DNA from: Candidatus Kryptonium thompsonii
GTDB lineage: Bacteria; Bacteroidota; Ignavibacteria; Kryptoniales; Kryptoniaceae
Length of the DNA: 64,000 bases
Reading direction: 5' to 3'
Assembly (NCBI GenBank): GCA_001442925.1
Contig: LDXX01000005.1
Location: 294,995 to 358,994 of the forward strand
Positions 1 through 8,632 of the stretch are shown one piece after another. Position numbers and translations under genes: made by a program. The notes beneath the pieces are model-generated. The model was not told the DNA's origin and searched no databases. It saw only the letters and a list, made by a program, of their open reading frames with translations. How positions within the stretch are numbered: the first letter of the stretch is position 1; each line of letters begins with the position of its first letter.

Positions 1-54
1 TGCTTGATTAAATTTAGGTTTGATTTTCAAAACAAAATCCACAAAACCACAAAA

Positions 55-1020
55 ATGAAAAGGATTGGAGTATTTACAAGTGGTGGTGATGCCCCGGGAA
101 TGAATGCATGTATAAGAGCGGTCGTAAGAGCTGGGATTTATTACGGTCTTGAAGTTATCGGAATTGGTCATGGATATCAAGGAATGATAAATGGCGAATT
201 TATACCGTTACAAGCGAGATCTGTGTCAAACATTCTCCAACGCGGTGGGACAATTCTAAAAACCGCAAGATCAGAAGAATTTATGACCAAAGAAGGCAGA
301 GCGAAAGCCGCAAAGAATCTGAAAGAGCAAGGAATAGAAGCGCTTGTTGCAATTGGTGGCGATGGAACCTTTCGTGGCGCTGTCGCACTGTATGAAGAAC
401 ACGGTATCCCATCGGTTGGAATACCTGCAACAATTGATAACGACTTATACGGAACTGATTACACGATCGGGTATGATACAGCGGTTAACACAGCGCTCGA
501 ATCAATTGATAAGATCCGAGATACAGCAGATGCGCATGATAGATTGTTTTATGTTGAGGTGATGGGAAGAACAAGTGGATTCATAGCGGTTGAAGCTGGA
601 ATCGGCGGAGGGGCTGAATATATCGCAATACCCGAGGAACAAACAGATTACGAGGAGATACGGAATGTTTTAAAGGGCTTCAGAAAAGATAAAACAAGCA
701 GTATAATAATTGTCGCAGAAGGGGATGAGGAAGGAGGGGCATTCAAAATCGCCAAAAAAGTGAAAGAACTTTATGGATTTGATTACAGAGTTGTTATCCT
801 TGGACATATTCAACGCGGAGGTGCTCCGAGCGCAAGGGATAGAATTCTTGCAAGTAAACTTGGCGTCGCAGCGGTTGAGGCATTGATAAATGGGAAATTT
901 AATGTTATGGTTGGAGAGGTAAAGGGTGAAATTAAACTTACACCTCTTAAAGAAACATTTGGTAGAAAGAAAGAGCCTGATCCGTACCTTTTGAGAATTG
1001 CGAAAATTTTATCAATATGA
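55..1020 (+). CDS. pfkA: ATP-dependent 6-phosphofructokinase
   Basis: Phosphorylates fructose 6-phosphate to fructose 1,6-bisphosphate, the committed step of cytosolic glycolysis. The N-terminus has the nucleotide-binding TSGGDAPGMN (residues 8-17), followed by GGDGTFRG, the catalytic PATIDND loop, MGRTSGF and GHIQRGG. GGDG rather than GGDD, and Ala rather than Lys before TIDND, are the ATP-type residues; pyrophosphate-dependent relatives have Asp and Lys there. The 321-aa product is the normal bacterial length. I chose the ATG at 55 because the upstream in-frame TTG at 4 would add 17 residues before the conserved MKRIGVFTSGGD start. It converges on the next gene with no gap; the two stop codons abut within TGATCA. 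Confidence 0.96.
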   Translation: MKRIGVFTSGGDAPGMNACIRAVVRAGIYYGLEVIGIGHGYQGMINGEFIPLQARSVSNILQRGGTILKTARSEEFMTKEGRAKAAKNLKEQGIEALVAIGGDGTFRGAVALYEEHGIPSVGIPATIDNDLYGTDYTIGYDTAVNTALESIDKIRDTADAHDRLFYVEVMGRTSGFIAVEAGIGGGAEYIAIPEEQTDYEEIRNVLKGFRKDKTSSIIIVAEGDEEGGAFKIAKKVKELYGFDYRVVILGHIQRGGAPSARDRILASKLGVAAVEALINGKFNVMVGEVKGEIKLTPLKETFGRKKEPDPYLLRIAKILSI

Positions 1021-1812
1021 TCACAGTTTTATCTCCTTCCTCTCTCTTCCTTCAAAAACCGAAACCTTGCCACCCCCATAAATTTGAATCAATTGATACG
1101 CAACTTCAAACCCTTTCCCTACATCATTGGGGTCGTGTGCATCTGATCCAAGGGTAAGCGGAATTTCATACTCTTTAACAATTTCAAGAATCCAAATCGA
1201 AGGATAAATTTCCCCAACTTTATGCCTCAATCCAGATGTGTTAATTTCAATACACAACCCACATTCCTTCACAATTTTTAATATCTCCCTTACCAACTCC
1301 TCAAAATTTTTATCCGAACGGTGACCAAATTTCTTTATCATGTCAAAATGCCCAACAATATCAAAAATTCCAGAGGATACAAGCTTTTTCACAGTTTTAT
1401 AATAGCTTTCGTAAACCTCGTTTACATCCCGTCCATCCCATTTCCACGCCTCCCTATGGCTTGCGATATTCCAATCACCAATAAAATGAAGCGAACCAAT
1501 TACATAGTCAAATTTTCCGTTCAAAACAAACTCTTTGATGAAACCGATTTTCTCTTCTATAAATTCAGCCTCAATCCCAAATTTTATCTTAATTTTATCC
1601 CCGAACTCTTCAACAACCGAGTCATACCATTGCTTGTAAGTTTTAAACTCATCAACACTCATCCTATGCTCAGGGTCAAAACCATCAGGCAAAGGCATAT
1701 GGTCAGAAACCCCTATCTCTTTAAAATTTTTGTTGATCGCACTCAAAACATAATCCCTAATTTCTCCACTTGCATGCCGACAAAGTCTCGTGTGTGTATG
1801 ATAATCAACCAT
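1021..1812 (-). CDS. PHP-domain phosphatase, histidinol-phosphatase (HisJ/HisK) family
   Basis: A 263-aa member of the PHP metallo-phosphoesterase superfamily, closest in layout to HisJ-type histidinol-phosphate phosphatases. Metal ligands are visible at the start (DYHTHTRLCRHASG), in SDHMPLP, in GSLHFIGD, in DIVGHFDMIKKFG, and near the end in LGSDAHDP. No other histidine-biosynthesis gene is in the window, so the substrate is not established and another phosphate monoester is possible. It is the last gene of a minus-strand run and starts 11 bp after the DUF2520 gene, suggesting co-transcription. Confidence 0.8.
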   Translation of the reverse strand: MVDYHTHTRLCRHASGEIRDYVLSAINKNFKEIGVSDHMPLPDGFDPEHRMSVDEFKTYKQWYDSVVEEFGDKIKIKFGIEAEFIEEKIGFIKEFVLNGKFDYVIGSLHFIGDWNIASHREAWKWDGRDVNEVYESYYKTVKKLVSSGIFDIVGHFDMIKKFGHRSDKNFEELVREILKIVKECGLCIEINTSGLRHKVGEIYPSIWILEIVKEYEIPLTLGSDAHDPNDVGKGFEVAYQLIQIYGGGKVSVFEGRERKEIKL

Positions 1813-1823
1813 AGAAAATATCT

Positions 1824-2720
1824 CTATTTTTTACCAATGTAAGAACTTACAAGTCCAAGCATCTGAGAAGCAAGGTTAACCGAAATGCTCTTCTTTTTGA
1901 AAGCGACCCTTATCGTCTCTATCGCCAGCGAAGAATAAAGTGGTAAAATCTCAGGAAACTTATCTTTAAGTTCATTAAGGTGAAGTTCAAGCGTTTCCAA
2001 ATCACCTCTTTCAATTGGTCCAGTGAGAGCGTTCACAACTCCAAGTTCATCAGCGTTTTTAAGCGATGCCTCCACAAGCGGGATCAAAAATTTGTCGTCG
2101 ACATTTAAATTTGCTTTCCTTAAAATTTCACCGATCGCATTCAAAAGTGCGATCACATAATTAGATGCGAAGACACAGGCAATGTGATAAAGGACTTTAC
2201 AAGATTTATCTATTGGAAAAATGTTCGAATCGAAATTGTAAAAAATCCACTTTGTTATGTCGTAAATCTTTTTGCTACCTTCAAGTGTGAATTTTATCTT
2301 CTTTATCTCGTCAACTGTATAATCAAAGTGCGAAACTGAATAAATAGGATGTAAAGAGCCGACCTCTGAACCACATCGATGCAAACTATCAAGGACATCA
2401 CTCGTTAAAACCCCGGATGTGTGATAAACTACGAGATTTTTAAAATTTAAATTTTCAAGTTTGGAAATCTTCTCAGCAACCTCCTTAATCGCTGAATCAG
2501 ATGTGGTTATAAAAATAACTTCAACTTCAGAAGGTAAATCATGAATTGATTTTGAAGCGACATCAGCCTTTACTCTTTTCAAAAACCTCTCTATTGATTC
2601 ATCGCTTCTGCTTACCACAGCGATTATCCTATGCCCAAGCACCTGACTAAGAAACTTCGCCATCAAAGTTCCAACTCTCCCAGCACCAACGATAGCTATG
2701 TTGAAAGATTTAAGCGCCAA
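1824..2720 (-). CDS. Rossmann-like and DUF2520 domain protein
   Basis: 298-aa protein with an N-terminal NAD(P)-binding Rossmann fold (IAIVGAGRVGT at residues 8-18) and a helical DUF2520 C-terminal half containing the LHPIYS segment and a buried CKVLYHIACVFASNY stretch. The family resembles 6-phosphogluconate or F420-dependent dehydrogenases, but no reaction is established for it. It lies 6 bp downstream of the MEMO1 gene. The third member of the usual AmmeMemoRadiSam set, a radical SAM protein, is not next to it. Confidence 0.8.
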   Translation of the reverse strand: MALKSFNIAIVGAGRVGTLMAKFLSQVLGHRIIAVVSRSDESIERFLKRVKADVASKSIHDLPSEVEVIFITTSDSAIKEVAEKISKLENLNFKNLVVYHTSGVLTSDVLDSLHRCGSEVGSLHPIYSVSHFDYTVDEIKKIKFTLEGSKKIYDITKWIFYNFDSNIFPIDKSCKVLYHIACVFASNYVIALLNAIGEILRKANLNVDDKFLIPLVEASLKNADELGVVNALTGPIERGDLETLELHLNELKDKFPEILPLYSSLAIETIRVAFKKKSISVNLASQMLGLVSSYIGKK

Positions 2721-2726
2721 CCCAAA

Positions 2727-3575
2727 TTAACCTGCTTTAAATAGAACAGCGGACAGATAGCCAACAACACCTGTCTTATCGCCTGTGACATCCCCTGAAT
2801 TGCAATAATAAAGAACTTCTGATTTATCTGCCCCAAGTTTTTTAGCTGCACGCATAACTGCGACAGTTGGACCCCCACCACACGCTTCACATATTTGCTG
2901 CTCAAGGTCGCTCATAAGCTTTTCCTCATCAAAATTCGCAACATCATCGATCACAATCTTATCAAATTTAATCGCAACTTCATAAGGATAGTAATGAGAT
3001 AAATCGGTGCTTGCAACGAGAAGGACATTGCGTCCGCCTAAAACCTCACCAAGTATATCCCCAAGGCGAAAACAGTAATCCGCTTTTTGATCACCCATCA
3101 CAATTGGGACAAGCTTAAAGTGGTTTAATGCTTTTTGAAGAAATGGAAGATGAACCTCAACCGCATGTTCAGTTTTATGACCGTGCGATGAAAACTCGAT
3201 CAAACCATTTCCCATTCCAACAATTTTTTCAGCGATCTCAAAATCAATCTCAATCTCCCCAAGTGGTGTTTTGTAAGATTTCCCATCGTAAATTGAAATA
3301 GCATCAAAATATTCCCTATGGCTCGGTGAAACCACAACGACCGTATCATAATCCTTGCCACGAACGAAAGAATAAGCGATGGCAGCAGTTTGACCTGAAT
3401 ACATATAACCAGCGTGAGGTGCTATTATAGCTTTTATCTCGCCGTTAATTTCTTTATCACCAATTATATCCCTGACCCTTTCAAACATCTTTTCAATTTC
3501 CGCATTTAAAATTGATGGAACATCGGGATAAAATAAACCAGCAACCGCTGGAAATCTTACCTTTTCTTTTATCAT
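2727..3575 (-). CDS. amrB: AmmeMemoRadiSam system protein B (MEMO1 family)
   Basis: 282-aa MEMO1-like protein of the class III extradiol dioxygenase fold. Visible signatures are the opening RFPAVAGLFYP, the metal-ligand region IIAPHAGYMYSGQTAA, a second conserved His in SSHGHKTEHAVEVHLPFLQ, and ASTDLSHYYPYE. Bacterial MEMO proteins are encoded with AMMECR1 and a radical SAM enzyme in a system of unresolved biochemistry. Here the start overlaps the AMMECR1 stop by 4 nt (ATGA), so the two are translationally coupled. No radical SAM partner is present in this locus. Confidence 0.9.
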   Translation of the reverse strand: MIKEKVRFPAVAGLFYPDVPSILNAEIEKMFERVRDIIGDKEINGEIKAIIAPHAGYMYSGQTAAIAYSFVRGKDYDTVVVVSPSHREYFDAISIYDGKSYKTPLGEIEIDFEIAEKIVGMGNGLIEFSSHGHKTEHAVEVHLPFLQKALNHFKLVPIVMGDQKADYCFRLGDILGEVLGGRNVLLVASTDLSHYYPYEVAIKFDKIVIDDVANFDEEKLMSDLEQQICEACGGGPTVAVMRAAKKLGADKSEVLYYCNSGDVTGDKTGVVGYLSAVLFKAG

Positions 3576-4156
3576 ACACCCTCCCCTGTTTTTTGTTTAA
3601 AATCGCTCTCTTTAAAAACAATTGCAGTGAATATGTAAATTTCAGTTTCTTTATCCTTCCAACAATCGGGTGGTAAACCAGCCTTCAAACATGTATGCTC
3701 AAGAAATTCTTCCCTTGTTAAGTTATGTTCAATCGCAACTTGTGGCAAAAGCAAGCCACGACGCCAACCTCTTTTTATCATTATCCCATTTTCTCCAACC
3801 TTTATCTCATCAACTGATTTAACACGAGTTAAGGGGGATAAAACTGATATTTCAATTTCGATCTTGTCAAGCTCATAAGGTTCGACTGGGGGAAATCGCG
3901 GATCCTCGAGCGCAGATTTAGCTGCTACCTCATTAACAGTTTCAGCAAGCGATTTCACCGGCTCAACATAACCGATGCATCCCCTCAAACTGTCGTTAAT
4001 CGTTATCGTCACGAAAGCTCCACATGGGGTTTTAAGATTTTCGGTCTTCGGTTCAACCTCAGGAAGCCCTTCCCCATTAACAGTGCTTGTAATCGAGTTG
4101 CGAGCAATTCGCAAAAGTTCAATTTTTTCTTCATCGGTGAGGTTCACTGCCTTCAC
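3572..4156 (-). CDS. amrA: AmmeMemoRadiSam system protein A (AMMECR1 domain)
   Basis: 194-aa single-domain AMMECR1 protein. The family hallmark is LRGCIGYVEP (residues about 58-67), preceded by CGAFVTI and followed by SALEDPRFPPV and the EIEISVLSPL strand; RGWRRGLLLPQVAIEH is also typical. The start codon is GTG (GTG AAG GCA). It is followed by the MEMO1 gene with an ATGA overlap. AMMECR1 and MEMO1 almost always co-occur in prokaryotes; their joint reaction is not known. Confidence 0.9.
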   Translation of the reverse strand: MKAVNLTDEEKIELLRIARNSITSTVNGEGLPEVEPKTENLKTPCGAFVTITINDSLRGCIGYVEPVKSLAETVNEVAAKSALEDPRFPPVEPYELDKIEIEISVLSPLTRVKSVDEIKVGENGIMIKRGWRRGLLLPQVAIEHNLTREEFLEHTCLKAGLPPDCWKDKETEIYIFTAIVFKESDFKQKTGEGV

Positions 4157-4277
4157 ACCTCTAAATTATAAACTCATCGAAAGAAAACTAAGAAAAATTA
4201 CCAAATTTTTCAACTTAACCCTGACAATCCAACTCAATAACCTCCCCCTCAGAAAAATTCTTTGGCTTCAGATATGG

Positions 4278-5114
4278 TTATTCTATGAAATAGCAGCTGA
4301 ATTTACTTGAAAACGCATTCAAAATTTTTTCTTTTTCACCGACTTTTTCAAAAAATCCAAAAACAGCTGAACCACTCCCCGACATCAGTGAAAAAACCGC
4401 CCCGATTTCGTAAAGTTTTTCTTTTACATCAGCAACAATCGGATGATATCGGAAGACAACATCCTCAAGATCATTTTTGACAAGTTCCCTCAACTTATCT
4501 GGTTTATCGATGTTTTCAACGACTATCTTTTTTAAACTTTCCTCCCCATCGTGACTTCTTAAATTTAAATTCCCATAAACCCATGAAGTTGAGACCTTAA
4601 CATTAGGATAAACGATGACAATTTTATATGGCACTTTAACCTCAATTGGTTCAATGATTTCCCCACGCCCCGTGGCATAAGCTGTGCCCCCCTTGATGAA
4701 AAATGGAACATCGGAACCAATTAAACTGCCAAGTTCACTTAGTAAATCATCATCCGCACCGACACCAAATAAAATGTTAAGCCCTTTCAAAACCGCAGCG
4801 GAATTACTGCTACCCCCACCAAGCCCAGCTCCAACGGGGATTCTTTTTTTAAGGTAAATCCTTACACCGCTATGAATTCCAAAACTTTCAAAGAAAATTC
4901 TCACAGCCTTCAAACAAAGATTTTCAAACCCACGCGGAATCTCATTGGAGTTAGTCTCAAATTCAATTTCATCCGAGATTTCCATTTCAATTTCATCAAA
5001 AAGTTTCACCTCATGAAAAACCGTCTCTATATCATGGTAGCCATCCTCACGCTTTCTCCATACCCTCAACCCGATGTTTATCTTGCCTGGTGAAAGAAGT
5101 TTTACCCTGTCCAT
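4278..5114 (-). CDS. ispE: 4-diphosphocytidyl-2-C-methyl-D-erythritol kinase
   Basis: GHMP-family kinase of the methylerythritol phosphate route to isoprenoids; it phosphorylates CDP-methylerythritol at the 2-hydroxyl in the cytosol. The N-terminus SPGKINIGLRV, the substrate residues around DGYHDIETVF, the glycine-rich ATP loop PVGAGLGGGSSNSAAVL, GSDVPFF and the late SLMSGSGSAVFG loop are all in the expected order. At 278 aa it is of normal length. Its start lies inside the 3' end of the adenosyltransferase gene (13-nt overlap), indicating one operon. Confidence 0.95.
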   Translation of the reverse strand: MDRVKLLSPGKINIGLRVWRKREDGYHDIETVFHEVKLFDEIEMEISDEIEFETNSNEIPRGFENLCLKAVRIFFESFGIHSGVRIYLKKRIPVGAGLGGGSSNSAAVLKGLNILFGVGADDDLLSELGSLIGSDVPFFIKGGTAYATGRGEIIEPIEVKVPYKIVIVYPNVKVSTSWVYGNLNLRSHDGEESLKKIVVENIDKPDKLRELVKNDLEDVVFRYHPIVADVKEKLYEIGAVFSLMSGSGSAVFGFFEKVGEKEKILNAFSSKFSCYFIE

Positions 5115-5644
5115 TTTATATCGTCAACATTTTCAATTTTGTTCGCATACCTCGCAAGCACAAACAAAAGATCCGAAAGACGGTTCACAAACGGTATCAC
5201 ATGTTCATTTATCCTCTCTTTTTCAGAAAGCGAAACAAGTCTTCTCTCAGCTCGCCTGCAAACTGTTCGCGCGTGATGCAAAAGCGATGCAAGCAGAGTC
5301 CCACCAGGAAGTATGAAATTTTTCAATGGAGAAAGTTCCTTATCAATTTCATCGATCAACTTTTCAATCATCTCAATATCATCCTTTGAAATCCTCTTTA
5401 CCCTTTCATTTTTAACATCTATCGGCGTTGCAAGATCAGAACCAAGAACGAAGAGAAGATTTTGAATATCGCGAATTATCCCACTGATAAATTCGTTTTT
5501 TGAAACAGCCCTTGCAATCCCAAGAATTGAATTAAATTCATCAATTGTTCCATAAGCTTCAACCCTTGCGTCATTTTTTTTAACTCTTCCACCCGCAAAA
5601 ATGGAAGTTGTTCCATCATCACCTGTCCGTGTGTAAATTTTCAT
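5102..5644 (-). CDS. ATP:cob(I)alamin adenosyltransferase, PduO type
   Basis: Transfers the adenosyl group of ATP to cob(I)alamin, making coenzyme B12. The 180-aa protein shows the PduO-type ATP-binding N-terminus TRTGDDGTTSIFAGGRVKK, the central FILPGG segment and the signature RTVCRRAERRLVSL, then VNRLSDLLFVLARY. Start ATG at 5644 sits within the end of the preceding SirB1-like gene, and it overlaps ispE downstream. No B12-dependent enzyme is in the window, so the cofactor user lies elsewhere. Confidence 0.93.
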   Translation of the reverse strand: MKIYTRTGDDGTTSIFAGGRVKKNDARVEAYGTIDEFNSILGIARAVSKNEFISGIIRDIQNLLFVLGSDLATPIDVKNERVKRISKDDIEMIEKLIDEIDKELSPLKNFILPGGTLLASLLHHARTVCRRAERRLVSLSEKERINEHVIPFVNRLSDLLFVLARYANKIENVDDIKWTG

Positions 5645-6479
5645 CTACCAATTCAATTAGTTTTATTATTTCAGTTAACTTGTTTGCTTTCTCCAGATAT
5701 CCGTTGTTCTTATAAGAAAGAGCAAGATTTTCAAACATTCTCTTAACAATTACATCAGCTGTCGCTCGCTTTAAATACTTGCAATTTTGAGAATATCCAA
5801 GCTGAGAAATTAATTTTTCACAATCTGCCCTCGACATTATTTTACCGCCGTTAAACGGGTCAACATAAATTTCAAAACCATTTGATTCATACCTCACGAC
5901 AAAACACCCTGGTAAATCAATGCCATAAACGGGAAGATTTGCCCTCCTTCCAACAAGGATGTAAACCAGGGAAAGCGTTATGGATATCCCCAATCGCCTG
6001 TCTATCACACGATTTATAAAGATGTTATCAGGCTCATAATAATTCTCAAAATTTCCCCTGAAGCCTTTTTCAACGAAGAAAAATTTATTCACAGCATCAA
6101 TAATGTCATCAAAATTTTCCCTTGTATAAATTCTTCTCTTTAATTCAAGAGCCATCAAATCAAGCTTTTCGGAATATTCCTTGAAATTAACATCGGGATA
6201 CGCAAACTTTGCAACAAGATATGCCCCTCTTTCAATATCCCTTTCAGCATCTTTAAAATATGCGACAACTTCCTCAAGATAACCTCTATATTTTATAACA
6301 TCCACAATTTCATCAAGCAAATTTTTAAGATTTCCACCAATTGTTTCACGCAAGTTCAAAAGCACAGGAAGTGCCTCTACTCCAGAGTTTATTAACTTTT
6401 CATAAGCAGTCTTTGAAATAAAAACATCCTCATCATCAAGAAGCTTAACAAGCGAAATTATGCGTCTTTCGAAGTTCAT
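5619..6479 (-). CDS. SirB1-like transglutaminase-related protein
   Basis: 286-aa protein of the SirB1/YchA (UPF0162) family: a transglutaminase-like core followed by a short helical TPR-like tail. The diagnostic stretch is INRVIDRRLGISITLSLVY then GIDLPGCFVVRY and YVDPFNGGKIMS, about residues 155-220. The biochemical role is unknown in the family. It overlaps the LOG gene upstream by 4 nt (ATGA) and the adenosyltransferase gene downstream by 26 nt, so it is embedded in a tight operon. Confidence 0.78.
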   Translation of the reverse strand: MNFERRIISLVKLLDDEDVFISKTAYEKLINSGVEALPVLLNLRETIGGNLKNLLDEIVDVIKYRGYLEEVVAYFKDAERDIERGAYLVAKFAYPDVNFKEYSEKLDLMALELKRRIYTRENFDDIIDAVNKFFFVEKGFRGNFENYYEPDNIFINRVIDRRLGISITLSLVYILVGRRANLPVYGIDLPGCFVVRYESNGFEIYVDPFNGGKIMSRADCEKLISQLGYSQNCKYLKRATADVIVKRMFENLALSYKNNGYLEKANKLTEIIKLIELVDENLHTDR

Positions 6480-7351
6480 AGATAATGTTTTGTTAATTCA
6501 TTTTTTAGATATTCAAATGCCTCGATCGGGGAATCAACAAACTTAAAAAGTTTCAAATCATCTTTATCAATTACACCATGCCCAACCATAGCATCAAAAT
6601 TAATAATTTTTCTCCAATATTCGCTCCCGTAAATTAAAACAACCATCTTCTTTTTGATTTTTTTCGTCTGAAGAAGCGTTAAAACTTCAAAAAGTTCATC
6701 AAGCGTCCCATATCCACCTGGAAATATAATAAGTGCCTTGGCAGGGTAAACAAACCAAAACTTGCGCATGAAGAAATAATGAAACTCAAATATAAGTTCA
6801 TCTGTGATATATGGATTTGGCTTTTGCTCGTATGGAAGGCTTATGTTAAGTCCTATACTCAAACCTTTAGCCTTATATGCTCCCTTATTTGCAGCCTCCA
6901 TGATACCAGGTCCCCCACCAGAACAAACTACAAACCGATGTCCATTTGCGTCACCAAGACTTTTCGACCACTCTGTTATCAACCTCGCAAGTTCTACAGC
7001 ATCCTCATAATATCTTGCCATATAAACATCGATCTCAGCCTTTGCTCTTTCCTCTATTAAACTTTGAGGCACAGGTTTTCCCTTCGACTCTAAATCTTTT
7101 ATTTTCGCCTCAATCTCCCGAAGATTTGCTTTTGCTTCCTTCATTGGTTTCGTTCTCGCAGAGCCAAAGAAAACTATCGTATCAACAATTTGATATTTTT
7201 TAAACCGAGATAATGGCTCAAGATATTCAGCAAGAATTCTCAAGGCTCTCGCATCGGGGCTATTTAAAAATTTTAAATTCTTGTACGCCTTCACAGGCTG
7301 TCTGTCCTCGCTTAATAACTTCTCCTCTTTTTCGATCTCCTCTTTTGGCAT
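6476..7351 (-). CDS. LOG family protein (TIGR00730-type Rossmann fold)
   Basis: 291-aa protein with the LOG/lysine-decarboxylase-like nucleotide-binding fold. Motifs seen are CSGGGPGIMEAANKGAY and FPGGYGTLDELFEVL, the conserved PGGxGTxxE signature. LOG proteins cleave cytokinin-type or other nucleoside 5'-monophosphates to free base and ribose 5-phosphate. Some bacterial relatives have uncertain substrates, and this longer version carries about 100 extra N-terminal residues, including a charged helix that may form a coiled coil (residues about 75-105). It sits between the SDR gene (18-bp gap) and the SirB1-like gene. Confidence 0.85.
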   Translation of the reverse strand: MPKEEIEKEEKLLSEDRQPVKAYKNLKFLNSPDARALRILAEYLEPLSRFKKYQIVDTIVFFGSARTKPMKEAKANLREIEAKIKDLESKGKPVPQSLIEERAKAEIDVYMARYYEDAVELARLITEWSKSLGDANGHRFVVCSGGGPGIMEAANKGAYKAKGLSIGLNISLPYEQKPNPYITDELIFEFHYFFMRKFWFVYPAKALIIFPGGYGTLDELFEVLTLLQTKKIKKKMVVLIYGSEYWRKIINFDAMVGHGVIDKDDLKLFKFVDSPIEAFEYLKNELTKHYL

Positions 7352-7369
7352 ATCAAATTAAGTTTTTGT

Positions 7370-8101
7370 TTATAAAATTGATCTTCCACCATCAACTGGG
7401 ATGACCTGCCCAGTTATGTAATCTCCCTTGGTAGCAAGGAACACAACTATTTCTGTTATATCCGAAGGTTTACCATATCTTTTCAACGGGATCTTATGTT
7501 CAGGTATGTGCTTTATTTCGCCAGATTCCTCCCCCGGAATTATTATAGTGCCCGGGGCAATCGCATTCACAGTTATATACGGAGCAAGCGCCTTCGCCAT
7601 AGCTTTCGTCAACATTATCAAACCCGCCTTCGCAACATTATAGGCTATATGCTCCGTCCAAACTTGCAAACCACCAAGCGAAGCGATGTTTATTATTTTA
7701 CCCTTCTTCCTCTCAAGCATGAACTTAACAACCTCTCTTGAACATAAAAATTGACCTTTCAAGTTAGTATTAATCACATAATCCCAAAGTTCGTCAGATA
7801 TCTCCCAAAACTTAACAGGCTTTGGAAAAATCGCTGCGTTATTCACAAGCACATCTATTTGCCCAAACTTTTCAATTGCTTTCTCAACCATCCTCTTCAC
7901 TTGTGATCCTTTCGTTATATCAGCTTTAATTACAATCGCATCTCTTCCAAGTTCCCTTATCCTGCTCAAAGTTTTCATCGCTTCATCCCTTGATCTATTA
8001 TAATTTACGACTATATCAAAGCCCGACTCAGCAAGAGCAATGGCGATTTGCCTTCCTAATCTTCTTCCAGAACCAGTTACAAGAGCGACTTTCTTCTCCA
8101 T
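7370..8101 (-). CDS. SDR family NAD(P)-dependent oxidoreductase
   Basis: 243-aa classical short-chain dehydrogenase/reductase. The cofactor loop is VTGSGRRLGRQIA near the N-terminus, then NNAAIFPKP, the catalytic Ser region NIASLGG, the YxxxK motif as YNVAKAG, and the C-terminal TGQVIPVDGG. The GSGRRLG form of the glycine motif resembles pteridine reductases and FabG-like enzymes. The substrate cannot be assigned. It heads the run LOG, SirB1-like, adenosyltransferase, ispE and starts 24 bp after the fRMsr gene. Confidence 0.85.
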   Translation of the reverse strand: MEKKVALVTGSGRRLGRQIAIALAESGFDIVVNYNRSRDEAMKTLSRIRELGRDAIVIKADITKGSQVKRMVEKAIEKFGQIDVLVNNAAIFPKPVKFWEISDELWDYVINTNLKGQFLCSREVVKFMLERKKGKIINIASLGGLQVWTEHIAYNVAKAGLIMLTKAMAKALAPYITVNAIAPGTIIIPGEESGEIKHIPEHKIPLKRYGKPSDITEIVVFLATKGDYITGQVIPVDGGRSIL

Positions 8102-8125
8102 TTTTCCGTCACTTTTTCTTTAACC

Positions 8126-8605
8126 TTAAAATTTTGAAACCAACAAATCAACAATTTTTTCAAGATAAACTTTATCAACCTCATCAAAATTATTTAACTC
8201 ATAACTATCAATATCAAGCACGCCAAGCACTTCTCCATCTTTAATTATTGGAACAACTATCTCGGATTTTGAATCGGGATCACAATAAATATGTCCCGGA
8301 AATTTCTCAACATCAGGAACAATTATAGTTTTCTTCTCCAAAGCAGAAGTCCCACATACGCCCGACCCAATTTTTATCCTCGTGCAGGCAAGTTTACCTT
8401 GAAATGGTCCAAGGACAAGCTCATTCCCTTTCATCAAATAAAATCCAACCCATGAAAAAGATGGGAACGCTTGCTTTAATACAGATGTGACATTGGCAAG
8501 ATTTGCGATTAAATCCGGTTCATCAGCAATTAGCGATTTTATCTGCGGTAAAAGTTCTGAGTATATTTCTTCCTTTGTCTCTCCTTTTATAACTATTTGC
8601 TCCAT
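8126..8605 (-). CDS. msrC: GAF-domain free methionine-(R)-sulfoxide reductase
   Basis: 159-aa single GAF domain of the fRMsr/YebR family, which reduces free methionine-(R)-sulfoxide with thioredoxin-derived electrons in the cytosol. The three family cysteines are present: C74 in LACTRI, C84 in GVCGTSA and C108 in HIYCDP. SWVGFYLM and EIVVPI are further family landmarks. The presence of all three cysteines favours a real reductase over a signalling GAF domain. Confidence 0.9.
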   Translation of the reverse strand: MEQIVIKGETKEEIYSELLPQIKSLIADEPDLIANLANVTSVLKQAFPSFSWVGFYLMKGNELVLGPFQGKLACTRIKIGSGVCGTSALEKKTIIVPDVEKFPGHIYCDPDSKSEIVVPIIKDGEVLGVLDIDSYELNNFDEVDKVYLEKIVDLLVSKF

Positions 8606-8632
8606 CTTTTAAACGCTCAGATTTATTTTTAA

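Noticed and set aside
1321..1842. 173-codon plus-strand ORF
   Set aside because: Antisense to the PHP gene, which has clear family motifs; the antisense product has no recognisable sequence character.
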